DNA of 64,000 bases from Lachnospiraceae bacterium. Its GTDB lineage: Bacteria; Bacillota; Clostridia; Lachnospirales; Lachnospiraceae. Below the pieces are notes generated by a model, which saw nothing but the letters and a program-made list of their open reading frames with translations, did no database searches and had not been told where the DNA came from. The position numbers and the translations under genes were made by a program. Every line of letters begins with the position of its first letter. Within the stretch, counting starts at the first letter, position 1. The stretch spans positions 1-64,000 of the forward strand of contig CABJBM010000018.1 in NCBI GenBank assembly GCA_902363835.1, in the 5' to 3' direction. Of the stretch, positions 32,997-42,171 are shown piece by piece.

Positions 32997-34145
32997 TTAC
33001 ATAAGTGATTTATAAAGTCTGATGATATCTTCTAAGCTTGCTTCTTTTGGATTTCCCGGAGCACAGGCATCTGCTGCAGCGGATTCTGCCAGAAACTGAA
33101 CATCCTCTTCTTTCGCTATCTGGGTTAAATCAGCCGGTATCCCTATGTCGGCAGACAGCTTTCTCACCGCGTCTACCGCTGCTTTTCGGTATTCCTCTTC
33201 CGTCATATCACCGGTTCCTTCCACACCCATCGCCTTTGCTATGTCACGGTACTTCTCCCCTGTGCTTTCAGCATTGAACTCCATAATGGCAGGAAGCAAA
33301 ATAGCGTTTGCCACTCCATGAGGCGTGTCATAAACAGCGCCAAGTGCATGAGCCATGGAATGTACAATGCCAAGGCCGCAGTTTGAAAATCCCATTCCGG
33401 TGATATACTGGCCCAATGCCATACCTTCCCTGCCTTCGGCAGTATTTTCCACTGCTCCTCTTAAGCTTTTTCCTATTAATTCAACGGCTTTTAAATTGAA
33501 CATATCTGTAATGGGGTTGGCCCCTTTTGTGATATAACCTTCAATGGCATGGGTCAATGCATCCATGCCCGTAGCGGCAGTTAAGCCCTTTGGCATGCTG
33601 GACATCATATCCGGATCCACAATCGCAACAACCGGGATATCGTGAGGATCCACACAGACGAACTTGCGTTTTTTCTCCACATCCGTAATCACGTAATTAA
33701 TGGTAACTTCTGCTGCAGTGCCTGCCGTCGTAGGAACGGCAATGATGGGAACGCTGGGCTTTTTGGTGGGAGCTACGCCCTCTAAGCTTCTCACATCTTC
33801 ATATTCCGGATTTGCAATGATAATGCCAATGGCCTTTGCAGTATCCATGGAAGAGCCGCCGCCCACTGCTATGATATAGTCTGCCCCTGACTTTTTAAAG
33901 GCTTCTACTCCTGTCTGAACATTTTCTATGGTGGGATTTGGCTTGATATCCGAATAAATCTCATAATCCATTTCATTTTCTTCCAGAACCTTTGTGATTT
34001 TTGAGGTCACGTTAAATTTAATTAAATCAGGATCAGAGGCAACAAATGCCTTCTGAAATCCTCTTTTTTTTACCTCTCCCGGAATCTCCCCAATTGCACC
34101 GGAACCGTGGTATGATGTTTCATTTAATACGATTCTGTTTACCAT
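32997..34145 (-). CDS. Iron-containing alcohol dehydrogenase, FucO (lactaldehyde reductase)-like
   Basis: Encodes 382 residues, the exact size class of FucO. It has the NAD-binding GGGSSMDTAKAIG and PTTAGTAAEVT motifs. Iron ligands lie in GMDALTHAIEGYI and in GLGIVHSMAHALGAVYDTPHG. FucO reduces L-lactaldehyde to 1,2-propanediol; close relatives act on 1,3-propanediol, butanol or glycerol, so the substrate remains open. The TetR-type gene upstream on the same strand and the GTTACA-type operator at 34187-34273 suggest dedicated regulation. Confidence 0.9.
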   Translation of the reverse strand: MVNRIVLNETSYHGSGAIGEIPGEVKKRGFQKAFVASDPDLIKFNVTSKITKVLEENEMDYEIYSDIKPNPTIENVQTGVEAFKKSGADYIIAVGGGSSMDTAKAIGIIIANPEYEDVRSLEGVAPTKKPSVPIIAVPTTAGTAAEVTINYVITDVEKKRKFVCVDPHDIPVVAIVDPDMMSSMPKGLTAATGMDALTHAIEGYITKGANPITDMFNLKAVELIGKSLRGAVENTAEGREGMALGQYITGMGFSNCGLGIVHSMAHALGAVYDTPHGVANAILLPAIMEFNAESTGEKYRDIAKAMGVEGTGDMTEEEYRKAAVDAVRKLSADIGIPADLTQIAKEEDVQFLAESAAADACAPGNPKEASLEDIIRLYKSLM

Positions 34146-34186
34146 AATAACCTCTCTTTCTCCTTAATAAAAGACATGCTTCTTAT

Positions 34187-34273
34187 GTTACAATTTTAAC
34201 AACTCAGGGACAAAAAATAAAGTTACAATCTGTATTCTTTGTAACAATTTTTACAAAAAATACAGGCTGTAAC
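34187..34273. promoter_or_regulatory. GTTACA/TGTAAC repeat cluster upstream of the dehydrogenase
   Basis: Half-sites GTTACA at 34187-34192 and 34222-34227 and TGTAAC at 34240-34245 and 34268-34273 form inverted repeats (GTTACA-N12-TGTAAC in the middle pair). They lie between the dehydrogenase and the TetR-type gene and are the likely operator of that regulator. The assignment is inferred. Confidence 0.55.
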
Positions 34274-34295
34274 TTTTATCCTATATCAATCATAT

Positions 34296-34865
34296 CTAAA
34301 TCAGGCCTGCTTCTGAAAATACCTTGGCAAGCCTTGGGGGCATGGCTTCCGTCAGGCTTGCCGCCATCTCTTTTGGAGTCTGCTTCATGCCTGAGAGAAC
34401 CCATTTCACGGTCATATATACGGAGCCTCTGCAATACATCTCAAGAAGAAACAGGATCTCTTCGGAAAGCAACTCCTTTCTCTTCCTGGTGATCAGCTCC
34501 GTATAAAATCCCATGATCAGTTCAAAATCATGCTCTTTTAAAGAATTATAATCATCGGAACGGAATGCCTCTGTGAAGAATATCTTTTCCTTTTTGATGA
34601 ATTCAAACTTTTCCCTAAGGCTTTGGACTACGGTCTTATCCACTCCGATCTGGGCAAAGGCCTGCAGCACCAGCTTGTCAAAATACCAGTTGATCAAATC
34701 GTACTTATCCTTAAAATTGCGGTAAAAGGTCTGTCTGGTCATCCCGCACTCATCCACAATGTTCTGCACCGTAATCTTATCCACGGGTTTTATCTTCATG
34801 CAATTCTTTATGGAATCAGCCAGACGGTATTTTGTTTTTTCGCTTTTGCTTGGATTATGGGTCAT
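34296..34865 (-). CDS. TetR/AcrR-family regulator (DhaS-like)
   Basis: Encodes 189 residues. The N-terminal helix-turn-helix reads KITVQNIVDECGMTRQTFY followed by RNFKDKYDLINWYF, the arrangement of the TetR subgroup that includes DhaS. The C-terminal domain spans residues 75-189. In that subgroup the protein controls dihydroxyacetone kinase genes, but here the neighbour is an alcohol dehydrogenase, with which it shares direction and a putative operator. It could activate or repress. There are 150 bases to the dehydrogenase start. Confidence 0.85.
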   Translation of the reverse strand: MTHNPSKSEKTKYRLADSIKNCMKIKPVDKITVQNIVDECGMTRQTFYRNFKDKYDLINWYFDKLVLQAFAQIGVDKTVVQSLREKFEFIKKEKIFFTEAFRSDDYNSLKEHDFELIMGFYTELITRKRKELLSEEILFLLEMYCRGSVYMTVKWVLSGMKQTPKEMAASLTEAMPPRLAKVFSEAGLI

Positions 34866-34953
34866 GTTCCGCTCCTGTTCCTGCTTATTTAAGCTTATTT
34901 TACCACAGGTTTTCAGGTTTGTGAACAGAGACAGCCTAAGGAATTCTCAGCTA

Positions 34954-35589
34954 TTAAAGCCTTGTGATGTCCATGGTGTATACAGGTCCCCCATAAGTAT
35001 AATAACTTCTTAAATCCACCTCATGAAGAACTCCGTCCATCTTCACCACAGCCGGAATATCCCGTTTTATATACTCCAGGCACATGCGGTTCTTGATGCA
35101 GTAATCATCCAGGAGGGAGAAAAATTCTTCCTTTGTGCCGGGATGTTCATTTAAGTCAATAACCAGGGTCCGCCTTCCCTTAGCCATATTCAACTGGTTG
35201 GCAGTGTGCTTTGCGTAAAGGTAGTTCAATCCCCCTCTCCCAAAAATAACCACAACATCCGATAAGATCATGTATCTCAAATAATCCGGAAGAACTTGGG
35301 CAATGATCAATAGGATGAACACTAAAATATAATACCAATACATAAAAGCTATGCCGCGGAACCAGCTGAGGTCCAGTTCAGGCAGCCGTTTAAACAGCTG
35401 AAACAGGCAGCCTCCCCCAAGATAAATGAGAAAAAACAGGCCCAGATGGTCCATTACAATCTCCATCTTCTGCCCGCCGGACAAAAGCCAAAGTCCCACT
35501 AAACCACCTGCAAACAAAATCGTTCCCAAATTTGCTCCGGAAAGCAGGATCTCCCAAAATATTTCTCTTTTTCCCTCGTTCTTATTCAT
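34954..35589 (-). CDS. Four-span membrane protein paired with a LytTR regulator
   Basis: Encodes 211 residues. About four hydrophobic helices fill residues 12-125 (LLSGANLGTILFAGGLVGLW, LGLFFLIYLGGGCLFQLF, and others), followed by a soluble C-terminal tail. The overlap with the LytTR gene (8 bases) matches the DUF3021/LytTR pairs of Firmicutes, where the membrane protein is thought to restrain the regulator. The sequence itself is diverged, so family membership is inferred from size, topology and context. GGAGG precedes the ATG. Confidence 0.6.
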   Translation of the reverse strand: MNKNEGKREIFWEILLSGANLGTILFAGGLVGLWLLSGGQKMEIVMDHLGLFFLIYLGGGCLFQLFKRLPELDLSWFRGIAFMYWYYILVFILLIIAQVLPDYLRYMILSDVVVIFGRGGLNYLYAKHTANQLNMAKGRRTLVIDLNEHPGTKEEFFSLLDDYCIKNRMCLEYIKRDIPAVVKMDGVLHEVDLRSYYTYGGPVYTMDITRL

Positions 35590-36040
35590 AATCCCTCACC
35601 TCCAAAATCCTGTCCTTTACCTCTTTTAAGTATTTTCTGGAAATATAAGTCACCTGGGAATTTAACATGGAAACCTTCATAAGCCCATTCAGCATGGGAG
35701 TGTAGTGCCTTACCTTATCTATGTTCATAACCACAGACTTGGATATCCGGATAAAATTAGATGGAAGAAGCCGTTCCAGTTCATAAAGTCTCTTATTCAC
35801 CTCATATGTCTCCTGTTCCGTATGGACCACCTGTTTTTCATTTACTGTTTCAATCAAATAAATCTCAAAGCTGGGAACCCGGCAGATCGTTTCTCCCCTT
35901 TGGCATAAAAGCGTGACTGACCGGAACAAATCCTGTTCCAGATATTCCACAAGACGATCCACTGCACCATCACGCTCATGGATGTATAAGTCCGCAGATT
36001 CCTCCACCTCGTGGTTGATTGTTTTAATATTGGTTTTCAT
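35582..36040 (-). CDS. LytTR-domain DNA-binding regulator
   Basis: Encodes 152 residues. The C-terminal LytTR domain occupies about residues 45-145, with EIYLIETVNEKQVVHTEQ, ELERLLPSNFIRISKSVVMN and VTYISRKYLKEVKDRI. The N-terminal part is short, with no receiver domain, so it is not a classic response regulator. The ATG at 36040 has AGGAGG 8 bases upstream. It overlaps the membrane-protein gene and forms a two-gene unit. Targets are unknown and may include its own promoter. Confidence 0.85.
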   Translation of the reverse strand: MKTNIKTINHEVEESADLYIHERDGAVDRLVEYLEQDLFRSVTLLCQRGETICRVPSFEIYLIETVNEKQVVHTEQETYEVNKRLYELERLLPSNFIRISKSVVMNIDKVRHYTPMLNGLMKVSMLNSQVTYISRKYLKEVKDRILEVRDYE

Positions 36041-36136
36041 ACTGCTTCCTCCTGATTGCTGCTTTATCATACCATATTTTGATCAGTATTTACAGGGTTT
36101 ACAGGTAAGTGGCCGGTTTTAAGCGGTAAGAAGCAC

Positions 36137-36172
36137 GTAAAACGGGCCCCAAAATACCAGGGCCCGTTTTAC
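36137..36172 (-). terminator. Terminator of the LacI-PIG-L-PfkB sugar operon
   Basis: Perfect 13-base-pair stem GTAAAACGGGCCC / GGGCCCGTTTTAC just downstream of the PfkB stop. Confidence 0.9.
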
Positions 36173-36206
36173 ACCGGGAAATTACGATTAAGCTTTTGAG
36201 AATTCT

Positions 36207-37103
36207 TTATATTTCACGATAGTTCGCCAATAATCTTTTCTCATCAATTTCTGCTGCAAGACAGCCTATTTCTGTGACGGCATTTCCACCTGTAACATTG
36301 CCAAACCGGATGCAGTCATCAATATCAAACCCATAATACAAGCCATACATAAATCCGGCAGCAAAAGCATCTCCTGCCCCTGTAGAATCAACGTGTTTTA
36401 CAGGGAACGGAGGAATTGTGAAAATATTTTCATCTTTCTTAAAAACACACCCTTCATTGCCCTTCTTTACAATGGGAGTGTGAAGATACCGGTCCAGAAT
36501 ATTTAAAGCCTCTTCTGCGGTTTCTCCTCCGGTAATTTTTTTTGCCTCCATTTCATTTGGAATAAAGTAATCTATAAAAGGGAAAACATCATAGTACCAA
36601 TCAAGGCTCATGGTATCGTTCCACGCCGAATCCAGCACAATAACAGCTCCCGCTTCTTTCAAAGGTCTGCACAATTCTCTTTGTTCCAATGATAAAAAGG
36701 CAATTTTACTTCCTTTATAAAACTCATAGACATTCTGGTTTTCCACAAAAAACGCAGCATCATCCGGGCGGTATGAAATAATTCCCCGGTCCTGTTCACA
36801 TGAGACCACGCAGCTAAGGGTTACAGGATCATACTCAGAGGTAGAAAGCATGTTGGTATAAGGCAGCTTATTTTTCTCCAGTTCTTCCACAAGGTATTGG
36901 CTTAAAGGCCCTTTTCCTATATATGTAGCCAGTTTTGCAGGAATCCCCAGTTTTGACAGCAGAATTAATGTAGCAACCGGACCACCCCCAAGCTGCCTTG
37001 AACAGCTTCCGCTGTAGATTTCTTCTCCCAGACGGGGCATTCTGGGAGAGTTTCCAAAAATAAAATCCACATTGGCAATACCAAATCCTGCTACTCCAGT
37101 CAT
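36207..37103 (-). CDS. PfkB-family carbohydrate kinase
   Basis: Encodes 298 residues of ribokinase fold. It has the N-terminal GFGIANVDFIFG and QLGGGPVATLILLSKLG, and the C-terminal signature VDSTGAGDAFAAGFMYG with the catalytic Asp. It probably phosphorylates the sugar imported by the operon's ABC transporter, after deacetylation. The ATG overlaps the upstream small frame (ATGA) and AGGAGGA precedes it. It is the last gene before the terminator. Confidence 0.92.
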   Translation of the reverse strand: MTGVAGFGIANVDFIFGNSPRMPRLGEEIYSGSCSRQLGGGPVATLILLSKLGIPAKLATYIGKGPLSQYLVEELEKNKLPYTNMLSTSEYDPVTLSCVVSCEQDRGIISYRPDDAAFFVENQNVYEFYKGSKIAFLSLEQRELCRPLKEAGAVIVLDSAWNDTMSLDWYYDVFPFIDYFIPNEMEAKKITGGETAEEALNILDRYLHTPIVKKGNEGCVFKKDENIFTIPPFPVKHVDSTGAGDAFAAGFMYGLYYGFDIDDCIRFGNVTGGNAVTEIGCLAAEIDEKRLLANYREI

Positions 37104-37270
37104 ATTATTCCTCCTGTGTACTCCTGATATGCTTTAAAATAATCCTTTACCATTGATTTGGCCAGAGAATAGGAAGACATAAGAGGATGGAACATCAAAG
37201 CGTCAATCGCTTTTTCAGCATTAAGCTCCACAATTACCTGCGCTGCTGTTATTTCCCATGGTTTCCTCAT
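37100..37270 (-). pseudogene. C-terminal stub of a family-4 glycosidase (6-phospho-glycosidase type)
   Basis: A 56-codon frame begins MRKPWEITAAQVIVELNAEKA and continues IDALMFHPLMSSYSLAKSMV to the end. The A-L-M-x-H-P-L-x-S-x-x-x-A-K pattern is that of the last helices of GH4 glycosidases (about 440 residues). The NAD-binding and catalytic parts are absent. The stop overlaps the PfkB ATG. It was probably left by a deletion inside the operon, though it may still be translated. Confidence 0.6.
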
Positions 37271-37283
37271 CTTTGCCGGCCCA

Positions 37284-37958
37284 TTACAAAGCCTGTTTTT
37301 TCATAATACTGCTGATGCTGTCCACAGTAATGCTTTCCCCCAGAAACAGGCCTTCTGCATATTCCACACCGGCAGCTCTTCCGTACTCCTTTGCAAGATT
37401 CATTGCATAGGGCAGCACCTTTTGAGACTGGTGCGCTTCACAGGATTGTTTCTTAATATCAATCACATCTGTGATATCCACATAAATATCCGGCCTTCTT
37501 CTGTTTCGCTTCTGATCCGCACCAAAATAGAGAATTGCTTCATAATGCCAATCAGTATCATCCTGGGAATATTTTTTCAGTCCTGCCGTAAAACAGGCTG
37601 CTTTTGTAATTCTGGATACAGCCACATGGTCAGGATGGTAATCATCTTCTAAAAGCGTCAGAATATATCTTGGCGAACACGTTCTAAGATGGGGAATCAG
37701 GGCATCTACCCCGCTTTTTTCAAAGTACACGCCTGCGTCCGGGAAATCCAGCATCACAAAATAATCCAGTTCCAATATTCCGGCAGCCTTTTCTGCTTCA
37801 CTCTCCCTCACTTTCTGCTCCGCATATCCGCCTGATTCTCCTCTTGTGAAAATCACCAGACCTGTTTTATAACCTTCTTTTTTTGCTTTTGCAAATATTC
37901 CGGATGCGCATACTTCCAAATCATCCGGATGGGCGCATACTGCCAACAAATCAATCAT
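37284..37958 (-). CDS. PIG-L family deacetylase
   Basis: Encodes 224 residues. The zinc-binding motif AHPDDLE is near residue 9 and HPDHVAVSR about 115, both typical of the LmbE/PIG-L N-acetyl sugar deacetylases (MshB, BshB and chitobiose deacetylase types). It removes an acetyl group from an N-acetylated sugar. It lies between the permease genes and the GH4 stub, which points to an N-acetylated glycoside as transported substrate. GAGGAGG lies before the ATG. Confidence 0.9.
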   Translation of the reverse strand: MIDLLAVCAHPDDLEVCASGIFAKAKKEGYKTGLVIFTRGESGGYAEQKVRESEAEKAAGILELDYFVMLDFPDAGVYFEKSGVDALIPHLRTCSPRYILTLLEDDYHPDHVAVSRITKAACFTAGLKKYSQDDTDWHYEAILYFGADQKRNRRRPDIYVDITDVIDIKKQSCEAHQSQKVLPYAMNLAKEYGRAAGVEYAEGLFLGESITVDSISSIMKKQAL

Positions 37959-37970
37959 CCTGAACCTCCT

Positions 37971-38783
37971 CTACTGCTTCACTCCTGTGGTTGCAATTCC
38001 TTCTACAAACTGCTTCTGAAAAATAAAGAAAAGTAAAATCATGGGAATAATTGCAATAATACCTCCGGCCATAACCTGGGGATAGTATGTTGTATGTTCA
38101 CCGATCAGCATGGCCAGACCTGCTGACAGTGTCATCTTATTCATGGAATTATTCACAATCAGCGGCCACATCAAATCCTTAAACGTAGAAATCGCTGTCA
38201 AAATCGCCAGAGATGCCAGAGCCAGCTTTAAAAGCGGCAGCAAAACTCTGAAATAGATCTGAAAATAATTGCACCCGTCCAGCATAGCTGCTTCGTCTAA
38301 GCTCTTTGGCAATCCTTTAAAAAACTCACGGAGCATAAAGGTTCCAAATGCACTGAACACCTTAGGAAGCCACAATGCTGTCACCGTATCTGCCAGTTTC
38401 AGCTTAACCATGATGTCATAATTGGGCACTAAGAAAATTTGTCCAGGAACCATCAGCAAAGCCAGCAAGATGATAAAGATCACATCTCTGCCAGGGAAAT
38501 CCAATCTGGCAAAAGCATACGCGGCCATGGAACAGATTGTCAGCTCTACCGCAATTGTAAAAAAGAGCACAAGAAATGTATTGATATAAAAATAAACAAA
38601 GGGGAACTTATCTAAAACCTGTTCATAACTTTGGACGGTAAAGATTTCCGGGAATATTGTAGGCGGTATCCGTATACTTTCTTCATAACTTTTAAAGGAG
38701 GTCAATATCATCCATAAAAACGGAGCAACTGTTACAATCGTGCATATGGTCAAAAGCAGATAAACGGGCCATTTTTTCTTCAT
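37971..38783 (-). CDS. Carbohydrate ABC transporter permease (MalG type)
   Basis: Encodes 270 residues with six membrane spans. The EAA loop that contacts the ATPase reads KSLDEAAMLDGCNYFQIYFRVLLPL. It forms the importer channel with the upstream permease. The ATPase is not in the operon; shared MsmX-type ATPases are common in this group. Its stop is 12 bases from the deacetylase. Confidence 0.95.
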   Translation of the reverse strand: MKKKWPVYLLLTICTIVTVAPFLWMILTSFKSYEESIRIPPTIFPEIFTVQSYEQVLDKFPFVYFYINTFLVLFFTIAVELTICSMAAYAFARLDFPGRDVIFIILLALLMVPGQIFLVPNYDIMVKLKLADTVTALWLPKVFSAFGTFMLREFFKGLPKSLDEAAMLDGCNYFQIYFRVLLPLLKLALASLAILTAISTFKDLMWPLIVNNSMNKMTLSAGLAMLIGEHTTYYPQVMAGGIIAIIPMILLFFIFQKQFVEGIATTGVKQ

Positions 38784-38800
38784 ATCATCGCCTCCTCCCT

Positions 38801-39709
38801 TTAGTCATCATAAAATACCAGTTTCTTTTGAAGGACCATCTGCACTGCAGTAATCATAAGTATCAATAAAAACAGCATGAAGCTGATTGCCGCTCCATAG
38901 CCTTTATGGAACTTCACAAATGACTGCTCAAAGAAATATGTAACCAAAGACCGGGAAGCTTCCGTTCCGCTGCTCCCCTGAGGAATCATCAAATAAATAA
39001 AGTCAAAGATCTGAAATACGTTAATGACCGTTGTAACACATACAAAAAAGATGGTTGGTGACAAAAGGGGCAAAGTAATTTTGAAAAACCGCTGTGCTGC
39101 ATTGGCTCCGTCAATCTGAGCTGCTTCCTGATAAGTCACCGGAACCCCCTGAAGCCCTGCTAAAAGCACAATTACCTGATAAGCAACACTGGCCCAGATA
39201 AAAACCGTGGATATGGAAAGCAAAACCACTTTGGGATCTGATAACCATGCTACCGGATCCATGCCGAATCTCCCGATCATTTCATTAAAGATACCGAACT
39301 TATAATTCATCAGCCATTTCCATAAAAGGCCAATGGCTGCCGGAAGTGTAACTGCCGGCAGAAAAATAAATACCCGGAACAAATCAATGCCTTTTACCCT
39401 GGAATTTAATAATACAGCAATACCTAAGGCCAAAACCACCACCATGGGGACACAAATGACTACATACAAAATGGTGTTAATAAATGCCCTTATAAATGCC
39501 TGGTCCTGAAAAAGCTGCTGGTAATTCTGCAGTCCGATAAATTTAGGCGTTCCAAAACTGGACTTATTAGTAAAGCTATAGTATACATTCTGGAAAAAAG
39601 CTCCGATAAAAAATACAATAACCCCTGCCATCAAAGGGATTATCATCAGGTACCCGGTCACCATTTCCCGACGTCTTAACCGGCCTGACTTTCTCTTTTT
39701 TCTATTCAT
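38801..39709 (-). CDS. Carbohydrate ABC transporter permease (MalF type)
   Basis: Encodes 302 residues with six spans and the EAA loop VTYQEAAQIDGANAAQRFF. It heterodimerises with the MalG-type partner. The ATG at 39709 is preceded by GAGGG; an ATG 15 bases upstream lacks one. It is 17 bases before the next gene, and 94 bases after the binding-protein gene with a hairpin between them. Confidence 0.95.
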   Translation of the reverse strand: MNRKKRKSGRLRRREMVTGYLMIIPLMAGVIVFFIGAFFQNVYYSFTNKSSFGTPKFIGLQNYQQLFQDQAFIRAFINTILYVVICVPMVVVLALGIAVLLNSRVKGIDLFRVFIFLPAVTLPAAIGLLWKWLMNYKFGIFNEMIGRFGMDPVAWLSDPKVVLLSISTVFIWASVAYQVIVLLAGLQGVPVTYQEAAQIDGANAAQRFFKITLPLLSPTIFFVCVTTVINVFQIFDFIYLMIPQGSSGTEASRSLVTYFFEQSFVKFHKGYGAAISFMLFLLILMITAVQMVLQKKLVFYDD

Positions 39710-39760
39710 CCTATACCCTCTCATTCATAATGCAGAACCTCCCCACAAGCTTCTCCCCAT

Positions 39761-39788
39761 GCGGTGTGAACTTCTTTCGTTTCACCGC
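39761..39788 (-). promoter_or_regulatory. Intercistronic hairpin after the binding-protein gene
   Basis: GCGGTG-T-GAAC pairs with GTTTCACCGC (one bulge). Such hairpins between a highly expressed solute-binding protein and its permeases often stabilise the upstream mRNA or cut expression downstream. That role is inferred. Confidence 0.5.
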
Positions 39789-39803
39789 AATGCGGTCCTC
39801 TTT

Positions 39804-41084
39804 TTATGACTCGCCATCCAAAGCAATTTGCATTGCTTTCTGAATCTGCTGACAGCCTTGTTCCGGAGTCACTTCTTTGGCAAATATTTTACCTGAGATT
39901 TCCATTAAAGACGGAAGCCAGTCTGAAACAGTCAGAGACGTTGGGAATGCATATCCTGTTTTTGCCGCTTCAAAGATAACTGCTGCATCAATATATTTTG
40001 TCTTATAAAACTGCTGAGCGCTAAGGAGTGCGGGAACATCGACCTTTGCTTCTGCCTGAAGCTTGTTGGATTCTTCTCCTGCCAGATACTGTACCAGTTT
40101 CCACGCAGCTTCTTTTTCCTTGCTATTGGAATTGATTGCATATCCCAAACCGCCTATAACACTTTGATTGCCCTTTTCTTTCAGAGGCATGGCAATGGTT
40201 CCTATGTGTTCTGCAAAACTGGCATCATCCAATACCGGTACTTTCCATGAACCCATGAACAGCATTGCTCCTTTTTGAGACAGGAATAAATCCGTTCCCT
40301 TGGTATCGGATAAAACTTCATTTCCAGGCATTAAACCTGCGTCAATCAGATCCACAACATCCTGATATGCTTTTATTGTACCTGCCTGATCAAAGCCAGC
40401 TGTTTTTTTATCTTCACTTATCACAAATCCGCCTGACTGAGGAATAAAGTTAAAATAAGAAGGCTGCGGATCCAGTTCCATTAAAATCGGGTATTCATCG
40501 GAACCTGCAGTGCTTATCTTATCTTTTAATTCAGTGGCTGTTTTCACCATTTCATCCCAGGTCCAGCCGTTTGCAGGCACAGCAATATCATACTTTTCAA
40601 AAATGGCCTTATTATAGAACACCTGAACAGTATCTATTCCTTTTGGAAGGCAATACTGTTTCCCATCATATTGCAAAGAGTCCGCTACGGTTTTCACATA
40701 ATTATCCAGATTCACACCGTCTTTTTTCATGTATTCATCAAGAGGCTCCAATACCCCTGCACTTGCATATTTAGGAAGATATGTATTCATCCAAAACACA
40801 TCTGCCGCATTGTCCGATCCCATAGCCGCATCTAATTTTGTCCAGTACTGAGACCATGGCGTCAGCTGCAATTCCACATCAATGTCCTTATTTTCTGCTT
40901 CAAACTTTTCTATAATTTTATCAAAAACAGGTTTCTGCACTTCATCCCACAATGCAAAAGTAATTTTAGTCTTTTTATTTTCTTTATTTTCTGCCTCCTT
41001 TTTTCCGACACTTCCTGAACTTTGACATGCTGCCAATGAACCTGCCATTAAAACTCCCAGCACCATACACAATATCTTTTTCAT
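39804..41084 (-). CDS. Extracellular sugar-binding lipoprotein
   Basis: Encodes 426 residues. The signal peptide ends in a lipobox (LMAGSLAAC), so the mature protein is a lipoprotein outside the membrane. It is an extracellular solute-binding family 1 fold (ITFALWDEVQKPVFDKII; KGAMLFMGSWKVP). It delivers the sugar to the two permeases. It follows the lacI gene by 57 bases and precedes a hairpin. Confidence 0.94.
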   Translation of the reverse strand: MKKILCMVLGVLMAGSLAACQSSGSVGKKEAENKENKKTKITFALWDEVQKPVFDKIIEKFEAENKDIDVELQLTPWSQYWTKLDAAMGSDNAADVFWMNTYLPKYASAGVLEPLDEYMKKDGVNLDNYVKTVADSLQYDGKQYCLPKGIDTVQVFYNKAIFEKYDIAVPANGWTWDEMVKTATELKDKISTAGSDEYPILMELDPQPSYFNFIPQSGGFVISEDKKTAGFDQAGTIKAYQDVVDLIDAGLMPGNEVLSDTKGTDLFLSQKGAMLFMGSWKVPVLDDASFAEHIGTIAMPLKEKGNQSVIGGLGYAINSNSKEKEAAWKLVQYLAGEESNKLQAEAKVDVPALLSAQQFYKTKYIDAAVIFEAAKTGYAFPTSLTVSDWLPSLMEISGKIFAKEVTPEQGCQQIQKAMQIALDGES

Positions 41085-41141
41085 GCTATAACCTCCATCA
41101 CATTTTTAGTTTGATTTGCAACCCTTACTTTTCATTTTGGT

Positions 41142-42110
41142 TCAGAGATTTTCTTTGCACGTACCGCCTTCCTCCAGCTTATAAGGCAGTGTTATTTCAA
41201 TGTTTTCTTCCTTTTCTTTTTTCTGAAATGTATCCAAGGTATGTTCAACCATCATTTTAATCGGCTGTCTGATGGTTGTCAGCTTTGGTGTCACCTTTTG
41301 TGAAATGCTGATTCCGTCAAAGCCTAATACAGATACATCTTCCGGTACATTCAAATTCGCCTGATCCAGAGCGCTGATCACCCCCATGGCAGCATCATCA
41401 CTGAAAGCGAATACTGCTGTAAATTCCAGTCCTTCTTTTAATGCCTGCTGTGTCATGTCAAAACCGCTTTCATAGGTCAGCTCCCCGCATTTGATCATCT
41501 TGGGGTCAAGCTCCAATCCAAGTTCTTCATAAGCTCTTTTACAGCCTGTAATTCTCTGGAATCCGGAGCTAATGCTTCTAGGGTAGTCTGATAATATTAA
41601 AATGCTTTTATGACGCAGTTTCAGTAAGTATTTTGCCCCTGCATGAGCCGCTGCCAGATCGTTAATGTGGACCATCTTGCATCTTTTATCCCCGCTTATC
41701 CCTCCTAACATAACAGTCTTTATATTTTTGGCTTCTATGTAGTTCAGCATATCCTGATTTAAATCCTCTTCCAGATATATCACACCTGTTATGTCCAAAT
41801 CCCTGAAAAACTGTTTGTATTCTTCCCCGTCTTTTGAAACAGGAAAAAACACCAGCCGGTAACCATATCTGGGAACCTCTTCCAGCAGTATCTTTAATAC
41901 TTCGCTGTAATATGAAAGCGTTAGATTTGTGAGCAGTACGGCAATCACACCAGGATTCTTTTGTTTGCTTACAGGTGTATAATTCAACTCCCGGGCAGCA
42001 GACTCTATTTTCCTTGAGGCCTCATCTGTTACTATATTTTTTCCGTGAAAATATCTTGAAACAGTTGCAGGTGATACACCAGCTTTTTTTGCTACATCTC
42101 GAATATTCAC
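41142..42110 (-). CDS. LacI-family transcriptional regulator
   Basis: Encodes 322 residues. The N-terminal helix-turn-helix reads MNIRDVAKKAGVSPATVSRY, the textbook LacI signature, followed by a periplasmic-binding-like effector domain (VAVFAFSDDAAMGV-type region, SVLGFDGISISQ). It heads the operon and is likely autoregulated at the promoter carrying four TTGTTTCA repeats. GGAG precedes the ATG. Confidence 0.95.
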   Translation of the reverse strand: MNIRDVAKKAGVSPATVSRYFHGKNIVTDEASRKIESAARELNYTPVSKQKNPGVIAVLLTNLTLSYYSEVLKILLEEVPRYGYRLVFFPVSKDGEEYKQFFRDLDITGVIYLEEDLNQDMLNYIEAKNIKTVMLGGISGDKRCKMVHINDLAAAHAGAKYLLKLRHKSILILSDYPRSISSGFQRITGCKRAYEELGLELDPKMIKCGELTYESGFDMTQQALKEGLEFTAVFAFSDDAAMGVISALDQANLNVPEDVSVLGFDGISISQKVTPKLTTIRQPIKMMVEHTLDTFQKKEKEENIEITLPYKLEEGGTCKENL

Positions 42111-42171
42111 CCCATTTGCTATCTCTCCTTTGTCAGTATTGTTTTATTTTTTCCACTTTTTAGTAACTTTT

